Source: Bacteroidales bacterium (lineage in GTDB: Bacteria > Bacteroidota > Bacteroidia > Bacteroidales > JAIORY01). From it: 33,290 bases of DNA. Both the position numbers and the translations under genes were made by a program. The stretch lies in contig DAOVNY010000004.1 in NCBI GenBank assembly GCA_030630005.1, forward strand, positions 1-33,290, read 5' to 3'. The notes under the pieces are model-generated. The model ran no database searches, was not told where the DNA came from, and saw only the letters and a list, made by a program, of their open reading frames with translations. Numbering within the stretch: position 1 is the first letter of the stretch; every line of letters starts with the position of its first letter. This document shows, piece by piece, positions 24,335 through 30,905 of this stretch.

Positions 24335-25120
24335 TCATTTTAATATTTCAACTTTAGATTTTATTGGTTTAGGCAATTTGAACTTTGAGCAAATGCTCTC
24401 AATATTTCTAAATTTCCAGTCTGGCATTTCAGGATGACATACGATATCCATCAAATTAAATAAAGACTGAGTTATGTTTAATCTAATGAATTTCGGATTT
24501 TTTTTAGCTACGTTTTTGGGTGTTGCGATTAGAAGACGAAACTCTTTTTCATAATCGTAAGAAACGTCTTTTTTGAAAGCACTATATTTTGGAAGAATAA
24601 CTTTCTCAGAGAGGTCAATAGGATTCAATTTACAGTAGGTAACGCTTCCACAAATGAATTCAAACGTTGGATGGAGTAATGGTTGAATTTCAATGTTAGT
24701 TTTAAAGTAACTTACAAGATCATATGCCCTTGCTTTCATAGCGATGCTATCTTTGTTTGAATAAAGATTCCACATTGCATTAGATTCTCTTGTTGAATTT
24801 ATCCAACAATTAACAAATTGCGTTTCTCTTTGTATTTGAGATTGGATTTCATAGTTCTCAAGAGTACGTTTATTTCTCATGTTTTGAGCATCAGCAAATT
24901 CTTTTGTAATCTTTGGATTTGTTATTGTTGAAATCTTTGCAATGTGTCTCTGAACAATTAATTTTCTGGTTATTCCTTCAAATGGATCATTGTATTGATC
25001 CAGTCTGTTGAAATATAAATTCTTGTCTGAAGCTATGTCAAGTAGCTTATGAAGATCAATGTATCTCCATAAGTAGTCGTCTTTCTTCAATTTGGATTTC
25101 GCTATTTCTTTAAATTTCAT
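24335..25120 (-). CDS. DUF2971 family protein
   Basis: A 261-residue soluble protein with the landmarks of DUF2971: an N-terminal YLWRYIDLHKLLDIASDKNLYFNRLDQYNDPFEG (strand-helix, then F-N-D-P-F-E), a central FVNCWINSTRESNAMWNLYS (the C-W/S...MW.-Y segment) and DYEKEFRLL near residue 205. The function of the family is unknown to me; it is widespread on islands and near defence genes. In this block it sits between the GC-rich element B at its 3' side and the GNAT cassette at its 5' side. ATG 25120 fits the usual start, with no clear promoter box in the 65-bp gap upstream. Confidence 0.85.
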   Translation of the reverse strand: MKFKEIAKSKLKKDDYLWRYIDLHKLLDIASDKNLYFNRLDQYNDPFEGITRKLIVQRHIAKISTITNPKITKEFADAQNMRNKRTLENYEIQSQIQRETQFVNCWINSTRESNAMWNLYSNKDSIAMKARAYDLVSYFKTNIEIQPLLHPTFEFICGSVTYCKLNPIDLSEKVILPKYSAFKKDVSYDYEKEFRLLIATPKNVAKKNPKFIRLNITQSLFNLMDIVCHPEMPDWKFRNIESICSKFKLPKPIKSKVEILK

Positions 25121-25142
25121 ATTAATTGTTGCTTGTTTAAAA

Positions 25143-25167
25143 ACCGTAGATGCTGTGCACTACGGGA
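25143..25167. repeat. Small inverted repeat between DUF2971 and GNAT genes
   Basis: CCGTAG-a-TG ... CA-CTACGG forms a short hairpin around CTGTG. It resembles, in position and in the CACTAC word, the hairpin on the other side of the GNAT gene. Confidence 0.45.
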
Positions 25168-25178
25168 GTTTTATATGC

Positions 25179-25199
25179 TTAGGTGTTACCCACAGTTAT
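25179..25199 (+). repeat. Left inverted repeat of the GNAT cassette
   Basis: TTAGGTGTTACCCACAG followed by TTAT; matches in inverse orientation the sequence at 26034-26054 at 19 of 21 positions. It contains the GNAT stop codon. Confidence 0.75.
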
Positions 25200-26022
25200 T
25201 TAATATTTTTGTTGAGTATTGATATATTCGTTTATAACCTACTGCAAAAGCCAATTTGTTTGAGCTTCCTTTAAGTTTATCAGTCATAAGATAGCACTTT
25301 TTGCTTGAATTTTTTTCTAACAATTTTTTAGTAACACAAGCAAGAAGCGATTTCCCATAACCTTTTTTACGAAACCCTTTTTTTATAAAAATTATGCCGA
25401 GTCGTTCAGAATCAAGAACGGAGCATGAACCTATTAAATTTCCTTGAGCATTTTGAATTACAAAAAGTCGATTATTATAAATTCCCTTTCTAACAATGGG
25501 AGCAATTTCAAATTCACTTTTATTATTCTCTCCATTATACTCTTCAAAATAATAATCAATTCTCATTGAAATTAAAACTTGCAAATCATCTAATTTAGCA
25601 TATCTAATATTTACATGCTCAGATGTGATTTTAGATTCACCATCTATTCTAAAAAAATTTCGCAATTTATTATCATGAAAATTTACTGTAAAATTTAAAT
25701 TTTGAATGTCTTCTAATAAATTATGAGTCCCAGAAAATGCAAAACTTTTAAATTTCTCAAATTCAATTAATTTATTTACTTCTGTTAGTTGTGATGTTAT
25801 CCAATTATTACCAAAGAGATAATATGTATCTCTTGTCCAAACCCCCAAAATCCATGAATCTTTTCCTCCTTTTATACTCCAAGCATCGCAATATTCGAGC
25901 GTTTTATTCTTTATCTTTTGAATTGCATTAATCAAATAAAAATGCTCATATCTTTTATCTGAAATAAGAAAGTCTATTTCTTCTAAAACTTCATCATTTA
26001 ATATCGAGTAATGTTTTATCAT
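25186..26022 (-). CDS. GNAT-family acetyltransferase with extra N-terminal domain (278 aa)
   Basis: The C-terminal half (about residues 140-275) is a GNAT domain: ARYAKLDDLQVLISMRIDYYFEE at its start, the acetyl-CoA loop GIIFIKKGFRKKGYGKSLLACVTKKLLE (R-K-K-G-Y-G), and SSNKLAFAVGYKRI near the end. The first 130 residues form a separate domain (FYLINAIQKI ... WILGVWTRDTYYLFGNNWI) similar in plan to the N-terminal domain of two-domain GNAT proteins. The substrate is unknown. The gene is bracketed by a 21-bp inverted repeat pair: the left copy includes the stop codon and the right copy lies 12 bp before the start. The hairpin repeat copy 2 lies just outside the right repeat. This suggests that gene and repeats move as a unit. 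Confidence 0.82.
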   Translation of the reverse strand: MIKHYSILNDEVLEEIDFLISDKRYEHFYLINAIQKIKNKTLEYCDAWSIKGGKDSWILGVWTRDTYYLFGNNWITSQLTEVNKLIEFEKFKSFAFSGTHNLLEDIQNLNFTVNFHDNKLRNFFRIDGESKITSEHVNIRYAKLDDLQVLISMRIDYYFEEYNGENNKSEFEIAPIVRKGIYNNRLFVIQNAQGNLIGSCSVLDSERLGIIFIKKGFRKKGYGKSLLACVTKKLLEKNSSKKCYLMTDKLKGSSNKLAFAVGYKRIYQYSTKILNNCG

Positions 26023-26033
26023 ATGGCTTCGTT

Positions 26034-26054
26034 ATAATTGTGGGTAACTCCTAA
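26034..26054 (-). repeat. Right inverted repeat of the GNAT cassette
   Basis: Minus strand TTAGGAGTTACCCACAA then TTAT; partner of 25179-25199 (19 of 21 positions). It overlaps the end of hairpin repeat copy 2. Confidence 0.75.
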
Positions 26055-26128
26055 ATATTCACTACACCATGTCCAATATTTTGCCTTTGTCTTTTGTAGT
26101 GTTTTTTGTTAATGCTTAAAATTTCTTT
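26046..26128 (-). repeat. Dispersed hairpin repeat, copy 2
   Basis: Arms CACTACA (26060-26066) and TGTAGTG (26095-26101) enclose the conserved core with TTTGCCTTTGTC on the plus strand. Flanks TAAATATT and TTTTTTGTTAAT are shared with copies 1 and 3. Located just upstream of the GNAT start. Confidence 0.8.
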
Positions 26129-26231
26129 TTATTTGATGAACCTCCATATTCGAGATTTGAATTCCGAAAGTCTTCTTTCATCTGATGTCAAAATTAATGC
26201 AAAATAAAATTGGTTTTTAATGCAGTATTTT

Positions 26232-26247
26232 GATTATGGGCTGGGCT
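26232..26247 (+). repeat. Left inverted repeat of the 208-residue gene
   Basis: GATTATGGGCTGGGCT, starting 2 bp beyond the stop codon of the minus-strand gene; matches inversely the sequence at 26900-26915 at 14 of 16 positions. It is different in sequence from the GNAT pair. Confidence 0.65.
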
Positions 26248-26249
26248 TT

Positions 26250-26876
26250 TTATAATTGTTTTTTAATATTCTTAATTAATTCATGTACTGCAAGTCTATT
26301 TTTTTCCAATGAATCAACAACTTTTTGTAAACTTTCAGCATAAGCAGGTAACATTTCTTGTATTTTATTCCAATAAAAATCTGCTTTATCTTTTTCCCCT
26401 TTATCTAAGTGTGAATTATAAATATTTAGCCAAAATTGGATGTCGTTATCTTTATATTTTGTTTCAGAAAGATTTTCTAAAAAGTTAGAAATATCATTCT
26501 CATTCCATTTTTCAAGGTCTTCCAATTCAAAATATAAATGAACAGCATTAGATTCTGGATAGCTATTTTTCATTAATTCTGTCAAGTTTAAACTGTGCTG
26601 ATTAAGGATGCCTCCTATAATCGAAATATCGATATCATTGTCTTCTTTTAAAGCTTTAAGGATTACTTCAAGAGATTTTTTCATTTCAATTATTGCATTT
26701 AAATAAGTTGAATAAACGCTTACAGCCTTTTCTGCTTTTTCAATCTTTCTAGTAAACATGAGCTTTTTTAAATCTCTATTAAAATCGACTTTTCTATTAA
26801 TTTGATTAAAAACTTCCTTTATAAGAAGTGTAGCAAGAGAACCAGAAAGCAATCCAATAATTATTTTTAAATCCAT
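26250..26876 (-). CDS. Membrane-anchored coiled-coil protein of unknown function
   Basis: I do not recognise this 208-residue protein. It has one N-terminal hydrophobic segment (about residues 4-20, IIIGLLSGSLATLLIKEVF), then a basic stretch and a strongly helical, charged body (KIEKAEKAVSVYSTYLNAIIEMKKSLEVILKAL ... LQKVVDSLEKNRLAVHELIKNIKKQ) that is probably coiled coil, placed in the cytoplasm by the positive-inside rule. No enzyme motif is visible. Like the GNAT gene next to it, it is bracketed by a matched inverted repeat pair, and its leader contains hairpin repeat copy 3. This makes it the second cassette-like unit in a row. Its role cannot be inferred. Confidence 0.7.
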   Translation of the reverse strand: MDLKIIIGLLSGSLATLLIKEVFNQINRKVDFNRDLKKLMFTRKIEKAEKAVSVYSTYLNAIIEMKKSLEVILKALKEDNDIDISIIGGILNQHSLNLTELMKNSYPESNAVHLYFELEDLEKWNENDISNFLENLSETKYKDNDIQFWLNIYNSHLDKGEKDKADFYWNKIQEMLPAYAESLQKVVDSLEKNRLAVHELIKNIKKQL

Positions 26877-26899
26877 AATGTTATCTATTGTTGTTATTT

Positions 26900-26915
26900 A
26901 GCCTTGCCCATAATC
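26900..26915 (-). repeat. Right inverted repeat of the 208-residue gene
   Basis: Minus strand GATTATGGGCAAGGCT, 24 bp upstream of the start; partner of 26232-26247 (14 of 16 positions). It abuts hairpin repeat copy 3. Confidence 0.65.
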
Positions 26916-26980
26916 CTAAATATTCACTACACTATGCCCAATATTTCACCTTTGTCCATTGTAGTGTACTTTGTTAATAT
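26912..26980 (-). repeat. Dispersed hairpin repeat, copy 3
   Basis: Plus strand CTAAATATTCACTACACTAT ... CCTTTGTCCATTGTAGTG ... TTTGTTAAT; same arms and core as copies 1 and 2. Confidence 0.78.
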
Positions 26981-27008
26981 GTTTACATTTAGAAAATAAT
27001 CTCTCATT

Positions 27009-27190
27009 TTTAATTCTTCAAATATACAAAAACATTTTAAATATTTAAATCACCCAAATCATAAATCTAAAATCATAAATCATAAATCCATCAGCCTTTC
27101 TCTCGCAACACAAACCTATCATAAAGCCACAACAGCACAACAGTTCCCATTCCAATTCCGGTAACTACCATCCAGAAATCGTAAGGGTGA
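27009..27190 (-). repeat. Left copy of the direct repeat flanking RhuM 2
   Basis: A 182-bp stretch matching 28298-28536 with about 85-90% identity outside an extra hairpin cluster in the right copy. It contains a promoter-like TATATTTG, a string of CATAAAT repeats and a copy of the last 33 codons of the POT transporter gene. The 396-bp gap 26877-27272 consists of this, hairpin repeat copy 3 and the gene stubs listed here. Confidence 0.85.
27091..27189 (-). pseudogene. Duplicated 3' end of the POT transporter gene
   Basis: Encodes HPYDFWMVVTGIGMGTVV and on to LYDRFVLREKG plus stop, against ...LYDRFVLIDKG in the full gene at 28437. Four of the six differing codons are synonymous; only the tail differs in sequence (RE against ID). 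Its upstream side joins directly to an HsdR-like stub. Confidence 0.85.
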
Positions 27191-27283
27191 AATATCAGGT
27201 GCATAAATATACTGATAGCCCAAACGCTCCAATAATTCTATTGCAAATTTTTCTCTTGTATTTTCGGTTATTCTATTGCTTAT
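27188..27283 (-). pseudogene. 5' stub of a type I restriction HsdR-like gene
   Basis: Overlapping the end of RhuM 2 in another frame, the minus strand reads ITENTREKFAIELLERLG then YQYIYAPDI. This is the start of type I restriction endonuclease R subunits (hydrophilic TREKFAIE followed by LGYxYxYxPDI). After about 32 codons it joins the transporter tail copy. No ATG is visible; AAGATAAGC at the expected place may be a lost start codon. RhuM genes are known to lie between hsdM/hsdS and hsdR genes, which fits. Confidence 0.65.
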
Positions 27284-28295
27284 CTTTTTTACCGGTTATT
27301 CGTTTAATTTCCCTGTCAAAATCTGAGATATAATTTTTATCCTGTATTACTCTATATTTATCATATTCAGCTTCTGCTTTAATTTTGGCTTCTAATGCTG
27401 AAATCTTTCCTTTATCAAGCAAGATCGGATAATCTGATAATTCTAAAAATTTATCCAAAAACAACACCCAATCTTTCATATTCATCACAACACCACGGTT
27501 TGCCCTATTTTCGGCAAGGTCTAAGTAGGCAGTAACTATTCTTTCGAGTTGCTTAAGGTGTTGTTCTTCCAAATAATTTTTTGCAATAGTCGCATCAGAT
27601 TTTAATATTTTTCCTTCTGGTGAGTTTCCCCAAGATTTTAGACCCATATATATTTTTTCTGCATCGGCTTCGGTATAAATAATTTCTGCAGCTGTTTTCC
27701 CTTGAATAGCCCAATGCAACTTATTTTGTGTTGTTGCAAAAAAATCTTTGGTAATAAAAGCCCCACTATCATAATCAGCAGAGAGTGCGTAGATGTCAGT
27801 AATTTTCTGATAAAACCTCCTTTCGCTTAATCTGATTTCTCGGATTCGCTCCAACATTTCGTCAAAATAATCTTTACCGAAATGTCTAATTTGTTTCAAA
27901 CGCTCATCATCCATAGCAAAACCTTTGATGATATATTCGTGCAAAATTTCTGTTGCCCACTTTCTAAACTCTGTTGCCCTATGTGAATTTACCCGGTAGC
28001 CAATAGCGGTAATGGCTCTTAGATTGTAGTATTTTGTATTGTAGGTTTTACCGTCTTGGGCAGTATGTGTAAAATTTGCACATACTGAATTTTTATCCAA
28101 TTCACCTTCATTAAAAACATTTTTTAGATGTTTAGTAATAACACTTCTGTCTTTTTCAAAAAGCTCCGCGATTTTCTTTTGTGTAAGCCATAAAGTATCG
28201 TTCTGAAAAAAGACATCTATATTTACTTTGCCTGTGGCTGTTTGAAAAATAACGAAGTTTGAGAATTTTTCTAATTGTTTGTTTTTATCTTTCAT
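27273..28295 (-). CDS. RhuM-family (virulence RhuM) protein, second copy
   Basis: A 340-residue paralogue of 20887-21918 with all landmarks: HTH WLTQKKIAELFEKDRSVITKHLKNVFNEGEL, core YYNLRAITAIGYRVNSHRATEFRKWATEILHEYIIKGF, IRLSERRFYQKITDIYALSADY and DFFATTQNKLHWAIQGKTAAEII. By eye the two are about half identical. Here the link to type I restriction is visible, since a truncated hsdR-like reading frame starts in its last codons. The gene lies between two direct repeats (27009-27190 and 28298-28536) that contain its promoter region and a piece of the neighbouring transporter gene. It therefore looks like part of a lost restriction locus left at the transporter 3' end. Function unknown. Confidence 0.9.
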   Translation of the reverse strand: MKDKNKQLEKFSNFVIFQTATGKVNIDVFFQNDTLWLTQKKIAELFEKDRSVITKHLKNVFNEGELDKNSVCANFTHTAQDGKTYNTKYYNLRAITAIGYRVNSHRATEFRKWATEILHEYIIKGFAMDDERLKQIRHFGKDYFDEMLERIREIRLSERRFYQKITDIYALSADYDSGAFITKDFFATTQNKLHWAIQGKTAAEIIYTEADAEKIYMGLKSWGNSPEGKILKSDATIAKNYLEEQHLKQLERIVTAYLDLAENRANRGVVMNMKDWVLFLDKFLELSDYPILLDKGKISALEAKIKAEAEYDKYRVIQDKNYISDFDREIKRITGKKDKQ

Positions 28296-28307
28296 AATTT
28301 AATTCCT

Positions 28308-28315
28308 CAAATATA
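28308..28315 (-). promoter_or_regulatory. Candidate -7 box for RhuM 2
   Basis: Minus strand TATATTTG, 13 bp before ATG 28295, which would give an almost leaderless message. The same box is present in the left repeat (27019-27026), where it faces the 208-residue gene. Confidence 0.4.
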
Positions 28316-28356
28316 CAAAAACATTTTAAATATTAAATTCCCCAAATCATAAATGC

Positions 28357-28422
28357 CGAGCTTTGCTCGAGCATCTTCCGAATCCTCGGATTCGTGAATC
28401 CGGGACTCGAAGCTCTGCTTCG
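28357..28422. repeat. Cluster of three hairpins (REP-like)
   Basis: Three perfect short palindromes in 66 bp: CGAGC-TTT-GCTCG (28357-28369), CGAATCC-TC-GGATTCG (28379-28394), CGAAGC-TCT-GCTTCG (28408-28422). It is GC-rich relative to its surroundings, lies after the transporter stop, and is absent from the left repeat copy. Confidence 0.75.
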
Positions 28423-28436
28423 GGATCATAAATCCA

Positions 28437-29885
28437 TCAGCCTTTATCTATCAGCACAAACCTATCATAAAGCCACAACAGTACAACAGTTCCCATTCCA
28501 ATTCCTGTAACTACCATCCAAAAATCGTAAGGGTGATAGGTGTTCCATAGGTGGTTAGATAATTCGGGAATGCTCATATTTAATTTTGTGGCGGCGGTGT
28601 TTACAAAATCGTTTTGAGTAAAATTATCTGATATCTCCGGTATGTTCAATCCTCTTGCTTCAACTTCGGTGCGGAGTAATGATATTTTGTCAGACATACG
28701 TCCGTAAACATCTCCCGAAATTATTCCTGCAAAAAAATTGCCTCCCGCCATCGGCAAAAAATAACATCCCATATAAAGAGCCACTTTGTCTTTAGGGGCA
28801 ATCCTGCCAATGTATTCGAGTATCTTGGGAGAGCTTACCATTTCACCAATCCCGAAAATAAAAATTGTAAGAAACAAATAAAACGGGTTGCGGGTTACAA
28901 ACCATAAACCAATTCCTATGGCGGAAATCAAAAAACCGGATATCATGGTGTTGAGTGGTTTGTATTTCATGACAATGGTAGAAACAGTAATCTGGAAAAT
29001 TACAATGTACAGAGCATCAATATTAACAAGCATCTCGGGTGAAATAGTTCCGTTGTCGTTTCCAATGGCGGAGGCAAGGGCAGGGGAGATGTTTGCAATA
29101 GCATTGTAAATTACTGATGTGTCTATCCATTGTTCGATAAAAACCGGCAGAGTGTAAAACAACTGATTGTACATTGTCCAGAAACCAATTATAATTATCA
29201 GAAACAATAAAAGCTTTATGTCTTTTAAAGCAGAAAAGATGTTTTTAAAGATAGTGACCATTGACTTTCCGAGAGCTTCGGTATTTGGTTTTCTTTCGGG
29301 TTCTTTAAAGAAGAAAATAACAAGAATCATATTTATTCCAATCACCACCGAAGACATCACAAAAACAAAAAACCAGTCCACTTCACGGAGTTTGGATGCG
29401 AATATTGGTCCGATAAAAGCACCAATATTTACTATCATGTAAAATATCCCGAAACCAATAGATGCTGTTTTGTCGTTTGTTGTTTTTGCAATAGTTGCCG
29501 AGATTACAGGTTTAAAAAGCCCGGCTCCAACGGCAAGATATAAAAAGACAAACCACATTGATGTGTAAGTCTTAAATAATCCCATCATCAGGTAACCGCT
29601 CGACAGAATTATATATGCGATAATAAGTACTTTTTTGTATCCGTATTTGTCGGCAATAGCACCGGTAATTACGGGTAGGAAATACAAAACGGCAACTACT
29701 GTTCCCATCAGATAACCTTTTTGTACTTGGGTAAATCCCAATGCTCCGGTATCTTTTGAGGCGGTCAGATAAATTGCCAAAACCATAAATAATCCATACC
29801 ACGCCCAGCGTTCGAATAACTCCATTGTGTTTGCTACCCAAAAAGTACGGGGAAATTTCTTAAAAGTGTGTGAAAGTCTGCTCAT
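28437..29885 (-). CDS. POT/PTR-type MFS transporter
   Basis: A 482-residue membrane protein with about 12-14 helices. The N-terminal ELFERWAWYGL corresponds to the E-x-x-E-R-x-x-Y-Y proton-coupling motif region of proton-dependent oligopeptide transporters, and GAGLFKPVISATIAKT matches their G-x-G-x-F/L-K-P-x-I-S motif. GAIADKYGYKKVLI is the MFS loop motif. It probably imports peptides or related small molecules with protons, although substrate choice in divergent members is hard to call. It is 19 bp from the HhH gene upstream and likely shares its transcript. Its 3' end is the right boundary of the accessory block, and a copy of its last 33 codons lies 1.3 kb away. Confidence 0.88.
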   Translation of the reverse strand: MSRLSHTFKKFPRTFWVANTMELFERWAWYGLFMVLAIYLTASKDTGALGFTQVQKGYLMGTVVAVLYFLPVITGAIADKYGYKKVLIIAYIILSSGYLMMGLFKTYTSMWFVFLYLAVGAGLFKPVISATIAKTTNDKTASIGFGIFYMIVNIGAFIGPIFASKLREVDWFFVFVMSSVVIGINMILVIFFFKEPERKPNTEALGKSMVTIFKNIFSALKDIKLLLFLIIIIGFWTMYNQLFYTLPVFIEQWIDTSVIYNAIANISPALASAIGNDNGTISPEMLVNIDALYIVIFQITVSTIVMKYKPLNTMISGFLISAIGIGLWFVTRNPFYLFLTIFIFGIGEMVSSPKILEYIGRIAPKDKVALYMGCYFLPMAGGNFFAGIISGDVYGRMSDKISLLRTEVEARGLNIPEISDNFTQNDFVNTAATKLNMSIPELSNHLWNTYHPYDFWMVVTGIGMGTVVLLWLYDRFVLIDKG

Positions 29886-29904
29886 GTTTCAATTGATATT
29901 AATT

Positions 29905-30822
29905 TTATTTCACTGACAAATATGGAACTATTTTTTGAAATAATGAATCATTTACAAGACCAATTTTTTTGAGCTGCTTAATATTTTTAAGTTGCCCTTG
30001 TTTTTTTCTGAGTTTAAAAATTTGTGAAGTCAGTTCGTAAGAAATGTATGGATGCCTGAGTAATTCTTTAAATCCGGCATTGTTAATATTGATTTTTTTG
30101 ATTTTTTCCGGTTTAACCGAAATATTTTTTATTATCATTTTTAAGCGGGTGCTGTCAAAACCATAGATTTCCAGAAGCTGATCTTTGGAATAGAATCCTC
30201 CAAGCAGATTGCGGTATTTTATTATTCGTGATGAAAAAGCCGGTCCGATGCCATAAAGTTTTGTTAGTCCGGCGGAGTCGGTGGTGTTAAGTTCTATTAT
30301 TATTTTCTTTTTGACCTGAGGTTTTTTAACGATTTCTTTTTGTTGTTTCTCTTTATGTTGTTTCTTTTTTGTGGGGATTGTTATGAATGGTTCTAATGAT
30401 TTATATTTCCTTTCGCTAATGCTGTATATTTTTTTCAGGTCTTCTTTTTTGTAGAATTTACCTCCTTTTTCCTTATAGTTTTTAATTACTTTAATTTGCT
30501 TTTCAGATAAACCCAGTTTTTTCCATTCTTTGGCAGATAAATGATTGGGGTCAAATTCGAATAATTTTATTTGCTGATTTATGCTTTCTGAAATTATTTT
30601 CTTTTGCCTGATATTATTTAAAGAATCAAAATATTCTGTCTTTGATTTTTCATAAAATGATATTTCTTTTTCAAATTCAGAATAGTCAAACTCAGTATTA
30701 TTTGTAAATCTTGGTGGTAATATATTGATTAACAATAAAGTTAATATCAGCGAAAGCAAAACAAAAATCCCCTGTCTTTCTCTTTTGTTAAAACTAAAAT
30801 ATTCTTTCAGGAATCGTAGCAT
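29905..30822 (-). CDS. Membrane-anchored helix-hairpin-helix (ComEA-like) protein
   Basis: A 305-residue protein: short cytoplasmic start (MLRFLKEYFSFNKRERQG), one membrane segment (IFVLLSLILTLLLINILPP, about 19-37), a charged linker, then three helix-hairpin-helix units: WKKLGLSEKQIKVIKNYKEKGGKFYKKEDLKKI (about 98-130), ELNTTDSAGLTKLYGIGPAFSSRIIKYR (about 176-203) and ININNAGFKELLRHPYISYELTSQIFKLRKKQG (about 243-275). This plan is that of ComEA-like DNA-binding proteins outside the inner membrane, and it is common in Bacteroidota without other competence genes nearby. A role in DNA uptake or cell-envelope DNA binding is possible but unproven. Confidence 0.85.
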   Translation of the reverse strand: MLRFLKEYFSFNKRERQGIFVLLSLILTLLLINILPPRFTNNTEFDYSEFEKEISFYEKSKTEYFDSLNNIRQKKIISESINQQIKLFEFDPNHLSAKEWKKLGLSEKQIKVIKNYKEKGGKFYKKEDLKKIYSISERKYKSLEPFITIPTKKKQHKEKQQKEIVKKPQVKKKIIIELNTTDSAGLTKLYGIGPAFSSRIIKYRNLLGGFYSKDQLLEIYGFDSTRLKMIIKNISVKPEKIKKININNAGFKELLRHPYISYELTSQIFKLRKKQGQLKNIKQLKKIGLVNDSLFQKIVPYLSVK

Positions 30823-30905
30823 AGTGATTGGAATTAAAATTTAATAAAGGAAAACACACTTTTGTTTAATAACAAAAACTAAAAAATGTTCCAGAAGGGG
30901 ATGTG

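Larger units (their letters stand above)
28298..28536 (-). repeat. Right copy of the direct repeat flanking RhuM 2
   Basis: Partner of 27009-27190. It runs from the RhuM 2 leader into the last 33 codons of the POT transporter gene and has an extra hairpin cluster of about 70 bp (28354-28427) where the left copy has simple CATAAAT repeats. Confidence 0.85.

Noticed and set aside
25092-25274. 60-codon plus-strand ORF across the DUF2971-GNAT gap
   Set aside because: It crosses the ends of two well-supported minus-strand genes and the inverted repeat; no coding signs.
20701-26980. Classic integron array with attC sites
   Set aside because: No integron integrase is in view, the repeats do not show convincing RYYYAAC/GTTRRRY core sites, and the inverted matches around genes are longer than integron rules predict. 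Kept only as an analogy.
20701-26980. CRISPR array
   Set aside because: The repeats are few, imperfect, kilobases apart and flank genes; no regular spacers and no cas genes.
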